The position numbers and the translations under genes were made by a program. A stretch of DNA of 32,925 nt from Oscillospiraceae bacterium (lineage in GTDB: Bacteria; Bacillota; Clostridia; Oscillospirales; Oscillospiraceae), in the NCBI GenBank assembly GCA_017619535.1, contig JAFZSD010000083.1, forward strand, positions 1-32,925. Reading direction: 5' to 3'. The notes beneath the pieces were generated by a model. That model was given only the letters and a program-made list of their open reading frames with translations. It made no database searches and was not told the DNA's origin. Below are positions 7,917-15,299 of this stretch, in pieces (within the stretch, counting starts at the first letter, position 1; the number at the start of each line of letters is the position of its first letter).

Positions 7917-8384
7917 TCAGAAGTACAGACCGTTGTTCTCAAGCTCGTCGATCAGGTCGCCCATAAGATCGACGTTGTAGGGTGTGATTATGTAGGTGTT
8001 GACAGCTACCTTCTTTATCTTGCCCTCCTGGGCGTACGCAACGCCGCTGAGGAAGTCGATGAGACGGCGGGCGATATCCTTGTTGGTCTGTTCGAGATTC
8101 AGAACGACGGTGCGCTTCTCGCGGAGGTGGTCCGCGATCTCCGCGGCGTTCTCAAAACGTTCGGGCTTGACCAGCACGACCTTGAGCTGTGTCGTCGCAT
8201 GGATATTGACGACTTTATTGCTGTCGCGCTTCTCCTCGAAGCCTGCGTAGGTGTTGCGGGCCTGAGCCGGAGTCTTGGGCGTGATCGGGAGCTGTTCGGG
8301 CTCTTTGGCCGTGAAGCCCTCGAACTCCTCCTCGTCGTCGTCATAGGGGCGGGTGAGTTTTTTTATTTCGTCAAATAGTCCCAT
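7917..8384 (-). CDS. sepF: Cell division protein SepF
   Basis: SepF is a membrane-associated, FtsZ-binding protein that forms rings and helps assemble the septum. The 155-residue product has the N-terminal amphipathic start MGLFDEIKKL (membrane anchor), an acidic linker and the C-terminal SepF domain. Conserved stretches include RTVVLNLEQTNKDIARRLID and FLSGVAYAQEGKIKKV. The ATG has a strong AGGAGGACCTCGC binding site. It is first in the sepF-divIVA segment and has its own promoter and a leader hairpin. Identification is secure. Confidence 0.96.
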   Translation of the reverse strand: MGLFDEIKKLTRPYDDDEEEFEGFTAKEPEQLPITPKTPAQARNTYAGFEEKRDSNKVVNIHATTQLKVVLVKPERFENAAEIADHLREKRTVVLNLEQTNKDIARRLIDFLSGVAYAQEGKIKKVAVNTYIITPYNVDLMGDLIDELENNGLYF

Positions 8385-8420
8385 TGCGAGGTCCTCCTGT
8401 CAAAGTATGAACGATATAAA

Positions 8421-8450
8421 CCCTGACGGCAGAAAGGAACTGCCGGAGGG
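8421..8450 (-). promoter_or_regulatory. Hairpin in the sepF leader
   Basis: CCCT/CGGCAG on one side pairs with CTGCCG/AGGG on the other, with a 7-base loop, between the sepF promoter and its ribosome binding site. On the minus strand it is followed by TTTATAT. It could act as an attenuator or stabilise the mRNA; its role is unproven. Confidence 0.45.
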
Positions 8451-8468
8451 CAAAATTACCATGCATAC

Positions 8469-8497
8469 ATTATCTTATTAATTCATCATTATGTCAA
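8469..8497 (-). promoter_or_regulatory. Sigma-A-type promoter of sepF
   Basis: A perfect TTGACA (8497-8492) is separated by 17 bases from GATAAT (8474-8469, five of six consensus bases) in an AT-rich stretch upstream of sepF. Confidence 0.85.
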
Positions 8498-8510
8498 CAT
8501 CAAGCTTGTC

Positions 8511-8539
8511 CAAAAACCGAAAAAACGGTACAATTTCGG
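8511..8539 (-). terminator. Probable terminator after the HlyD-like gene
   Basis: On the minus strand CCGAAA pairs with TTTCGG (8534-8539 with 8517-8522) and is followed by TTTTTGG. It lies just past the HlyD-like stop and upstream of the sepF promoter. The stem is short. Confidence 0.5.
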
Positions 8540-8551
8540 CCCGTCGCCGCG

Positions 8552-9706
8552 TTACTGGACTACTTTCCCGTCAAACAGCCCACGGGCGCTCACGATTACG
8601 GAGGCGTTGGCCGCAAGGGTGCCGTTTTCCGCCGGCCGGATCAGACAGTACTCCTCGTCGTAATCACTGATGACCTCGATATCCGTGCGCATCGCCTGGT
8701 AGCCGGCAAGGATATAGATATACGTGCCGTCGTCATCGTGGACGGCTTCTTTCGGGACCAGCAGGCCGCTCTCCTGCGCGAACACTATATCCGCTGTGAG
8801 ACGGCGGAGCCCGGAGGCTTTTTCGAGATCGCGGTCGGAGGAGAACACGACGAGCCGCATGCCGTTTGCGGCTTCGCTCACGGAAACGACGTCCATGGTC
8901 AGATCCGCGCTGAAGGTCTTGTTGAACTTGACGAGTGCCGTTCCGCCGGGAGAGAGACGCTGCGCGTCGGCGGAATTCATACGCGAGGCGAAATACCAGG
9001 TAGTGCCTGAGATCAGTTTTCCGAAGGCGCCCTGCGGGATTTCGGGACCGGAAAACAGGTCTTCGAGGTCTGACGGCTGAAGGCCTTCGAGATCGGAGGG
9101 AGCGATCCTCTCATAACCGTCAACAGCGGAGGAGAACGTCCCGCTTGAGAACACGCGGACGTCGTCCGCGTCCGAAGTCTGATCCTGGAGCGTGCGGAGC
9201 TGTTCCGTAAGCGCTGCGAGTTCGGCCTCGGGATTGCCGGAGGTGTTTCTGCTGAAGATGTTGGCGCGCACGTCCATCGCAAGCTGGTCGAGACGCTGCA
9301 GGTCGCGGTCCTCGACCGCCCGGGACAGGGATATGACGCTGGTCATAGCGTCGCCGCGGCCCATGATGGAGTTCTCGATCTGACTGATCTGGAGACGCAG
9401 CGAACGTATCTCATCCGCCAGCGCGAGAGCCTCCTCGCTGCCGTACCGCGTGGCGACGGACTGGCCGTAGGAGACATGTTCGCCGTCCGCCAGGTCCGAG
9501 GCGACATAGCCTTCGGCTGTAAGGACCGACTCGGTGCGGACGGCGTAGCCCACGGCCTCGCAGCTGTCCTCTACGGTACAGGAGACGGCGGGCGCCGTGC
9601 GCAGCGGGTCTGTTCCGGACTGGATGAGGTTCAGGCCAATATAGCATATTATCGCTATGAGAAACAGAACGGAAATGACGATGAGCAGAGTGTTGCTGCG
9701 GCGCAT
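8552..9706 (-). CDS. HlyD-like membrane-anchored protein
   Basis: The 384-residue protein has one N-terminal membrane helix (about residues 7-28, LLIVISVLFLIAIICYIGL) and a large extracytoplasmic part. This includes a biotinyl-lipoyl-like segment (about 60-95), a central helical region rich in Leu and Arg heptads, and a C-terminal beta-rich part. The arrangement recalls HlyD/membrane-fusion adaptors, and similar genes sit next to sepF in related Clostridia, as far as I recall. No ABC or MFS transporter gene lies beside it, so an efflux role is not supported by context. Its position before sepF suggests an envelope or division-linked role, which is inference. AAAGGAGC precedes the ATG. It follows miaA by 78 bases. 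Confidence 0.7.
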   Translation of the reverse strand: MRRSNTLLIVISVLFLIAIICYIGLNLIQSGTDPLRTAPAVSCTVEDSCEAVGYAVRTESVLTAEGYVASDLADGEHVSYGQSVATRYGSEEALALADEIRSLRLQISQIENSIMGRGDAMTSVISLSRAVEDRDLQRLDQLAMDVRANIFSRNTSGNPEAELAALTEQLRTLQDQTSDADDVRVFSSGTFSSAVDGYERIAPSDLEGLQPSDLEDLFSGPEIPQGAFGKLISGTTWYFASRMNSADAQRLSPGGTALVKFNKTFSADLTMDVVSVSEAANGMRLVVFSSDRDLEKASGLRRLTADIVFAQESGLLVPKEAVHDDDGTYIYILAGYQAMRTDIEVISDYDEEYCLIRPAENGTLAANASVIVSARGLFDGKVVQ

Positions 9707-9784
9707 TTGGAAAGCTCCTTTTTCGTTTCTAATGACTGGGCCGCCGCCGTCCTGAGCAGACGGCGCGGCGCATGCTGCGGCCGG

Positions 9785-10747
9785 TCAGGAGACGGCGGGG
9801 GCATATCCCGCTTCTTTGAGAAATTCCGACGCGTCGGAGATGCCGGCCGGGATATCCGGTCCTTTGTTCCAGAGGATCCAGTGTACGGAAGGGTCGCGGC
9901 GCAGCCAGGAGAGCTGCCGTTTCGCATATCTCCGGGACTCGCGCTTTATCGTTTCGACGGCCTCGTCCAGGGAACAGGCGCCGGAGATATATGAGCAGAG
10001 TTCCTTGTATCCTATGGCCTGCATCGCCGTATGCTCCGCCGTAAGGCCAGAGGCGAGCAGCGAACGCACCTCGTCCTCCAGACCGCGGCTCATCATCGCG
10101 TCCACCCTGGCGTCTATACGGGCGTAAAGGTCGGACCTGTCCGCAAAGGAGAGCGCTATCCTGAAGGCGCGGTAACGCGGCGGGATCTGTCTTGAGAGTT
10201 CGTCGTGTCGGGATATGGCCTCTCCCGTTGAGAGAAGGACTTCAGACGCGCGGACGATGCGCTTCTTGTCGTTGGGGTGAAGGCGGGCGGCGGTCACGGG
10301 ATCGCGCTCCGACAGCTTCCGCAGCATCTCTTCGCCGCCTATACGGTCGTATTCGGCCGAGAGAGCGGCCCTCAGTTCCGGGTCGGGCTGTTCCGCGAAA
10401 TCGCGCCCGGATATGAGAGAGTCGATGTAAAGGCCCGTGCCGCCGACGATGACCGCCTGCTTTCCGCGGGAAAGAACGTCGTCCACGCATGCGGACGCGT
10501 CCGCGACGTAGCGGGCGGCAGAGTACGGACTGAACGGCGAGACACAGCCGATCATATGATGAGGAACGCCGAGAGTCTCGGCTTCGGTCGGCTTTGCAGT
10601 GCCTATGTCCATGTTTTCATATATCTGCATCGAGTCGGCGGATATGACCTCGCCGCCGAGCTTTTTCGCCAGCGCGGCGCCAAGGGAGGTCTTTCCCGTG
10701 GCGGTCGGGCCGGTTACGACGATGACGTCCCGCTCCAGGGCGGACAC
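9785..10747 (-). CDS. miaA: tRNA dimethylallyltransferase
   Basis: MiaA adds a dimethylallyl group to A37 of tRNAs that read codons starting with U. The 320-residue protein has the P-loop GPTATGKTS near the N-terminus, then SADSMQIYENMDIGTAKP and VGGTGLYIDSLI, all diagnostic. MiaB, encoded nearby on the other strand, methylthiolates the same base. The start is uncertain. The given start is a GTG at 10747, but the only good binding site (AGGAGG, 10752-10747) runs into it. A CTG three codons further in (10738) would have an ideal 8-base spacing. The gene starts four bases past the mutL stop, so coupled translation is likely. Confidence 0.95.
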   Translation of the reverse strand: MSALERDVIVVTGPTATGKTSLGAALAKKLGGEVISADSMQIYENMDIGTAKPTEAETLGVPHHMIGCVSPFSPYSAARYVADASACVDDVLSRGKQAVIVGGTGLYIDSLISGRDFAEQPDPELRAALSAEYDRIGGEEMLRKLSERDPVTAARLHPNDKKRIVRASEVLLSTGEAISRHDELSRQIPPRYRAFRIALSFADRSDLYARIDARVDAMMSRGLEDEVRSLLASGLTAEHTAMQAIGYKELCSYISGACSLDEAVETIKRESRRYAKRQLSWLRRDPSVHWILWNKGPDIPAGISDASEFLKEAGYAPAVS

Positions 10748-10751
10748 CTCC

Positions 10752-12659
10752 TCAGGTTCGTTTGAAAGTCCTGTCGAGCGCAGAATGCGTGAGCTCTACG
10801 GCTACGGGCCGGCCGTGGGGACAGTAGCGGATCTCGCCCGAGAGGACGCGCTCCGCAAGTTCGGAGAGCTCCTCCGGTTCGCTTCGCCTTCCCGCCTTGA
10901 TCGCGGCCTTGCAGGCGACGCTGTGGAGTATCTCGTCGCGCCGGCGGGACGGATCGGCGGTGCCGCCGGATCTGAGCGCGGCGCAGGATTCGCCGAGCAG
11001 CGCCTCCACGTCAGACTCATCGATATACGACGGTATGCTGCGGACTGCGACGGAGGAATCCCCGAGAAGCTCGAGAGATATGCCGAACGTTTCGAACACG
11101 GACGCGTTCTCAGCAAGGAGGGCCGCGTCTTCGGGACCGGGTGAGAAAATGACGGGTGTCAGCAGCTGTTCGACCATGGTCTCGCGCTGCTGGGAACGGA
11201 GCCGGTCGAAACAGACCCTTTCATGCGCGGCGTGTTTGTCGATGAGCCAGAGGCTGTCGCCGGATTCGACGATTATATACGTATCGAGGGCCTCGCCTAT
11301 GAGCCGGGCGCCTGCCGGCGCCTTCGCGGTCTTTGCAGGCCTCTGGGTATCCGGAGCGACGGCCGGGATATCCGGCATATCCAATTCTGTCTGACCGGGG
11401 CGGTACGTACCGCCGGAGACCGGCGACTGCCTGCCGCGTTTCTGAGGCGCTGCGGACCTGCCGGAGACGAAGCTGTTTATGAATTCCTCCGAGGACATCT
11501 CTTTGAAAGACGCTTTCGGTATCTTTACCGAGGCCTCGTGAGGCGGAGCCGCGTACTGCCGGCCGGCGGGGCGCGGAGAAGCTGCGCCTTTTCCTTCCGC
11601 GGCGTCCGGAGGACCGCCGAGCACTTTCATGGTGGACGGCGACACGGCGACGTCTGCGTTCTGGGCCGGACCGCGGTTCTCAAGAGCGCCGAGAGCGGCG
11701 TAGTAAACGCCGTCGAACACCTGACGCTCGTTCAGGAATTTGACCTCGGTCTTTGCGGGATGGACGTTTACGTCCACCGCGGATGGAGAGAGAGATATGT
11801 ACAGGACGCACTGCGGATAGCGGCCGGTGAACAGGGTGTTTCTGTAAGCCTGTTCCAGCGCCGCCTGCAGGGTCTTGGATTTTACGAAACGTCCGTTGAC
11901 GAAAAAGTACTGGCCGGTGCGGTTGCCTTTCGCAGCCGCCGGAGTCGAGACATAGCCGGTGACCGCGACGTCTCCGTCGCTGGTCCCGGCTTCAAGCATG
12001 CCGGCGGCAAAGTCTCTGCCGAAGAGAGTGTATACGCAGGAATCGACGCGGCCGTCGCCTGGAGTGTGGAATTCCTCGGCGCCGTCGCGAATATACCGGA
12101 CGGACACCTCAGGATGGGACAGCGCGCAGCGGAGCGCTGCGGCTGCGACGCCGGAGCTTTCCGCCCGGTCGGTCTTCATGAATTTGAGGCGTGCCGGAGT
12201 GTTGTAGAACAGATCGCGCACGATTATGGTCGTGCCGTCCGGGCAGCCTGCAGGGTTCTTCGAGGTGACGGCGCCGCCTTCGAGAGCAAGACGCAGACCT
12301 TCGGCGCAGCCGCGTTCACGGGTGACGAGCTCCACGCGGGAGACGGAGGCGATGGCGGCCAGGGCTTCGCCGCGGAAGCCGAGCGTGCCGATGGCCTCGA
12401 GACCGCGCTCGTCGCGAAGCTTGCTCGTCGCGTGACGGAGGAAGGCGGTCTCGGCTTCGTCGGCCGGGATACCGCAGCCGTTGTCGCTGACGCGTATGAA
12501 CGTCATGCCCCCGCCTTTGATCTCGACGGTGACGTCGTTCGCGCCGGCGTCTATGGAGTTTTCGATGAGTTCCTTGACCACCGATGCCGGACGCTCCACA
12601 ACCTCGCCTGCGGCGATGAGGTCGGCAACGTGAGGGTCGAGCTGGATAATCTTTGCCAT
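10752..12659 (-). CDS. mutL: DNA mismatch repair protein MutL
   Basis: MutL couples mismatch recognition by MutS to strand incision. The N-terminal GHKL ATPase shows ELIENSIDAGA, SDNGCGIP and GFRGEALAAIASV. A variable Pro-rich linker (about residues 340-440) leads to the C-terminal dimerisation and endonuclease domain. The endonuclease motif reads DKHAAHERVCFD (474-485) and a CPHGRP zinc-site motif is at 613-618, so it is the nicking type of MutL found outside gamma-proteobacteria. The final acidic residue of the first motif is Asp instead of the usual Glu. AAAGGAG precedes the ATG. mutS is not in the window. It is followed by miaA, a common order. Confidence 0.97.
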   Translation of the reverse strand: MAKIIQLDPHVADLIAAGEVVERPASVVKELIENSIDAGANDVTVEIKGGGMTFIRVSDNGCGIPADEAETAFLRHATSKLRDERGLEAIGTLGFRGEALAAIASVSRVELVTRERGCAEGLRLALEGGAVTSKNPAGCPDGTTIIVRDLFYNTPARLKFMKTDRAESSGVAAAALRCALSHPEVSVRYIRDGAEEFHTPGDGRVDSCVYTLFGRDFAAGMLEAGTSDGDVAVTGYVSTPAAAKGNRTGQYFFVNGRFVKSKTLQAALEQAYRNTLFTGRYPQCVLYISLSPSAVDVNVHPAKTEVKFLNERQVFDGVYYAALGALENRGPAQNADVAVSPSTMKVLGGPPDAAEGKGAASPRPAGRQYAAPPHEASVKIPKASFKEMSSEEFINSFVSGRSAAPQKRGRQSPVSGGTYRPGQTELDMPDIPAVAPDTQRPAKTAKAPAGARLIGEALDTYIIVESGDSLWLIDKHAAHERVCFDRLRSQQRETMVEQLLTPVIFSPGPEDAALLAENASVFETFGISLELLGDSSVAVRSIPSYIDESDVEALLGESCAALRSGGTADPSRRRDEILHSVACKAAIKAGRRSEPEELSELAERVLSGEIRYCPHGRPVAVELTHSALDRTFKRT

Positions 12660-12673
12660 ACCGGCTCCTTTGC

Positions 12674-13738
12674 TTATCTGTATTCCCTTGGAAGTCCTTT
12701 GACGTTTACGGGATCGACGTCCAGTATCGCGATGTCGCCGACGGTGCAGTCGATCTTGGTGACGTCTATGAGCGTGTGCATCATGCCGACGCTTCCGATG
12801 ACGCGGGCCCGCTGCCCGTTTACTCTTGCGTAGAGCCTGCGGCGGCCGGCGAACACCCGCTCGAACAGGTTGAGCTCGGAACTGTGCCTGTCCACGCCGA
12901 AGCCGTGGTAGTAGCCCACGGAGAGGACCGCGATCTTTGTGGGTTTTTTGATAGTGACGGCATGCTCCGCTCCGATGCGGTGGCCCTTGCTGAACCAGGC
13001 GACTTCCTCAAGTCCGGCTTCGATATAGCCGACTTTGGTGAGCCCGGGGATCTTCTTCCCCGGGATGCGGCCGCAGATGGCCGTGCCGACGCGCACCGCG
13101 TCCATGTGGCCGAAGTCATACCTGAACAGAGCAGCGGAGTCGCAGGCGTGGGCGAGACCCGTCTCGTATCCGGCGTCGTTGAGTTTGTCCAGCACCTGAT
13201 CGAACAGATCGAGCTGGGCGAGAGTCAGCTTCTGGCTGCGGTCCGAAGCGGAGAACGTGGTAAATATGCCGACAACGGCCAGGCTTGACATGTACTTGTA
13301 GATGGCGGCGACCTTATCGAGCTCCGTCGGGGAGAAACCGTACCGGCCGAGCCCCGTGTCGATCTTTATCTGGATCTCCGCGACGGTCTTTCGCGCCTCG
13401 GCGATGCCGTTTATCGCGACTGCGGCGTCGTATGAACCGGCGGTGCAGATGACGCCGAGGTCGATGAGCTCGGCGAGCTCGTCCGGGTCGGCAGTGGAAC
13501 GGAGCATCATGATGCGCTGCTCCGTGAAGTCGTTCTTTCGGAGGAACGCCGCGTCCTTCGGGTCTGAGACTGCAAAATTGCGTATGCCCTCGTCGCGGAG
13601 GAGCTGCGCCGTCTCCAGAAGACCCATGCCGTACGCGTTCGCGCTGAGGTCGGCGTATATGGCCGCGCCATCCGCGCGCTCCTTGATGGCGCGGATGTTG
13701 CTGCGCATCGCACGGCGGTCTATCACGAGATGTTTCAT
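12674..13738 (-). CDS. Alanine racemase-like protein lacking both catalytic residues
   Basis: The 354-residue protein aligns along its length with fold-type III alanine racemases: an N-terminal TIM barrel (about 1-225) and a C-terminal beta domain. Key positions differ. The PLP lysine in the usual VVKANAYGHG motif is Ser32 (DLSANAYGMG). The catalytic tyrosine of the VSYG motif is Ala257 (RIGAEH). GYxDG reads GYYHG. Other cofactor residues persist, such as Arg132 in KIDTGLGRYGF and Arg216 in AVRVGT. A standard racemase reaction is therefore not expected. It might be a pseudoenzyme, bind PLP non-covalently or do other chemistry. A GGAGGT site precedes the ATG. It is first in an operon with mutL, 14 bases away. 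Confidence 0.85.
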   Translation of the reverse strand: MKHLVIDRRAMRSNIRAIKERADGAAIYADLSANAYGMGLLETAQLLRDEGIRNFAVSDPKDAAFLRKNDFTEQRIMMLRSTADPDELAELIDLGVICTAGSYDAAVAINGIAEARKTVAEIQIKIDTGLGRYGFSPTELDKVAAIYKYMSSLAVVGIFTTFSASDRSQKLTLAQLDLFDQVLDKLNDAGYETGLAHACDSAALFRYDFGHMDAVRVGTAICGRIPGKKIPGLTKVGYIEAGLEEVAWFSKGHRIGAEHAVTIKKPTKIAVLSVGYYHGFGVDRHSSELNLFERVFAGRRRLYARVNGQRARVIGSVGMMHTLIDVTKIDCTVGDIAILDVDPVNVKGLPREYR

Positions 13739-13789
13739 TTTTCAGACCTCCTGCCGGTTTTTCGTCAGATATACATCCGGTATCAAATC

Positions 13790-13795
13790 ATTATA
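13790..13795 (-). promoter_or_regulatory. Likely -10 box for the alr-like/mutL/miaA operon
   Basis: A perfect TATAAT on the minus strand lies about 50 bases before the start codon. No good -35 box is seen at 16-18 bases, so the promoter may need an activator or use other contacts. It is only 12 bases from the divergent miaB promoter. Confidence 0.55.
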
Positions 13796-13806
13796 CAATA
13801 TCCGCA

Positions 13807-13835
13807 TTGATAATTCCACAACTAAATGATAGAAT
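13807..13835 (+). promoter_or_regulatory. Sigma-A-type promoter of the miaB operon
   Basis: TTGATA (13807-13812) and TAGAAT (13830-13835) are separated by 17 bases, each one base off consensus, 34 bases before the miaB start. Confidence 0.82.
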
Positions 13836-13868
13836 TGGCACACAGAACACAGTTCGGGAGAGATACCT

Positions 13869-15275
13869 TTGAGCATGCGAAAAGAGATACCGGAAGCGGA
13901 GCTCGCCCGCCAGAAAGAGATCATGGAGCGGGTGCGGTCGGTGACGGAATCGTCGCCCAGACCGATGCTGGCGTTCGTGGACACCTACGGCTGCCAGCAG
14001 AACGAGTCCGACAGCGAAAAGCTCCGCGGGATGCTTTCGGAGATGGGTTACGGCTTTACCCGGGACGAGTCCGAGGCGGACGTCGTCGTTATAAACACCT
14101 GCGCCGTCAGGGAGCATGCGGAGCAGAGGATACTCGGGAACGTGGGCGCCCTTTCCCACACAAAGCGCGCCAACAGGGAACAGATAATCGCGATGTGCGG
14201 CTGCATGGTGCAGGAACCGGGCATGGCGGAAAGGATAAAGCGATCATACCCGTACGTGGACCTGGTCTTCGGCCCCCATGTGGTGTGGCGGTTCCCGGAA
14301 TACCTGGAGAGGCTCCTGCAGAAAAGAAAACGTATATTCGACACGACAGACGACGGAGGGGCCATAGCGGAGGGGCTGCCCGTCCTGCGGGACGGCAGCG
14401 TCAAGGCCTGGCTCTCGATCATGTACGGCTGCAATTATTTCTGCTCCTACTGCATCGTCCCGTACGTACGCGGCCGCGAACGGAGCCGCAGACCGGAAGA
14501 CGTGCTCCGGGAGGCCCGGAGCCTCGTGGAGGCCGGGTATAAGGACATAACCCTCCTTGGACAGAACGTCAACTCCTACGGGAAAGACCTGGATGACGGA
14601 GTGGATTTCGCGGACATCATCCGCATGGTGAACGGCATCCCGGGGGATTTCCTCATCAGATTCATGACCAGCCATCCGAAGGACGCGGGAGAACGCCTTT
14701 TCGCGGCGATGGCGGAGTGCGAAAAGGCCGCGCACCACATACATCTGCCGTTCCAGGCGGGCAGCGACAGGATCCTGTCCGCTATGAACAGGCGCTATAC
14801 GAAATCGGATTACCTCGAAAAGGTCAGGCTCGCCCGGAGCTACATGCCCGACGTCGTGCTGACCAGCGACGTCATAGTCGGGTTCCCCGGCGAGACGGAG
14901 GAGGATTTCAGGGAGACGATGGACGTCCTCGAACAGGTCAGGTTCGACGCCCTGTTCACGTTCATATACTCGAAACGTCTCGGAACGCCGGCGGCGGAAC
15001 TCGCCGACGGCACGCCGAGGGAAGTCAAACAGGAAAGGTTCGAGCGGCTTCTGGATCTGCAGAACAGGATATCCGGCGAGAAGCACGCGGAATACGTCGG
15101 CAGAACGGTCCGGGTGCTCGTGGACGCCGAGTCGGCGGACGAGCGGGCTGATATGCTGGGCCGCACGAACGGCGGCCGGCTGGTGCATATAACAGGAAAG
15201 GCAGAGCCCGGAAGCTTTGCGGAAGTCGAGATAACTGACAGCAACACATGGGCGCTCTACGGTCACATCGTCTGA
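13869..15275 (+). CDS. miaB: tRNA-2-methylthio-N6-dimethylallyladenosine synthase
   Basis: MiaB is a radical-SAM methylthiotransferase that adds a methylthio group to i6A37 of tRNA, acting on the product of MiaA. The order of domains is the UPF0004 domain (VDTYGCQQNESD, Cys42), the radical-SAM core with the CxxxCxxC cluster (CNYFCSYC) followed by RGRERSR, and a C-terminal TRAM domain. The length of 468 residues is normal. Translation can start at TTG 13869, six bases after GGGAGA, or at the ATG six bases later; spacing favours the TTG. It is the first gene of an operon with the RACo-like and DUF2284 genes, and is divergent from the alr-like/mutL/miaA operon. Confidence 0.96.
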   Translation: MSMRKEIPEAELARQKEIMERVRSVTESSPRPMLAFVDTYGCQQNESDSEKLRGMLSEMGYGFTRDESEADVVVINTCAVREHAEQRILGNVGALSHTKRANREQIIAMCGCMVQEPGMAERIKRSYPYVDLVFGPHVVWRFPEYLERLLQKRKRIFDTTDDGGAIAEGLPVLRDGSVKAWLSIMYGCNYFCSYCIVPYVRGRERSRRPEDVLREARSLVEAGYKDITLLGQNVNSYGKDLDDGVDFADIIRMVNGIPGDFLIRFMTSHPKDAGERLFAAMAECEKAAHHIHLPFQAGSDRILSAMNRRYTKSDYLEKVRLARSYMPDVVLTSDVIVGFPGETEEDFRETMDVLEQVRFDALFTFIYSKRLGTPAAELADGTPREVKQERFERLLDLQNRISGEKHAEYVGRTVRVLVDAESADERADMLGRTNGGRLVHITGKAEPGSFAEVEITDSNTWALYGHIV

Positions 15276-15299
15276 ACGCGCAGAAGGGAATGACGTGAT

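Noticed and set aside
11223-12833. Long plus-strand open frame opposite mutL
   Set aside because: The opposite strand encodes a certain MutL with all motifs; the plus frame has no recognisable domain.
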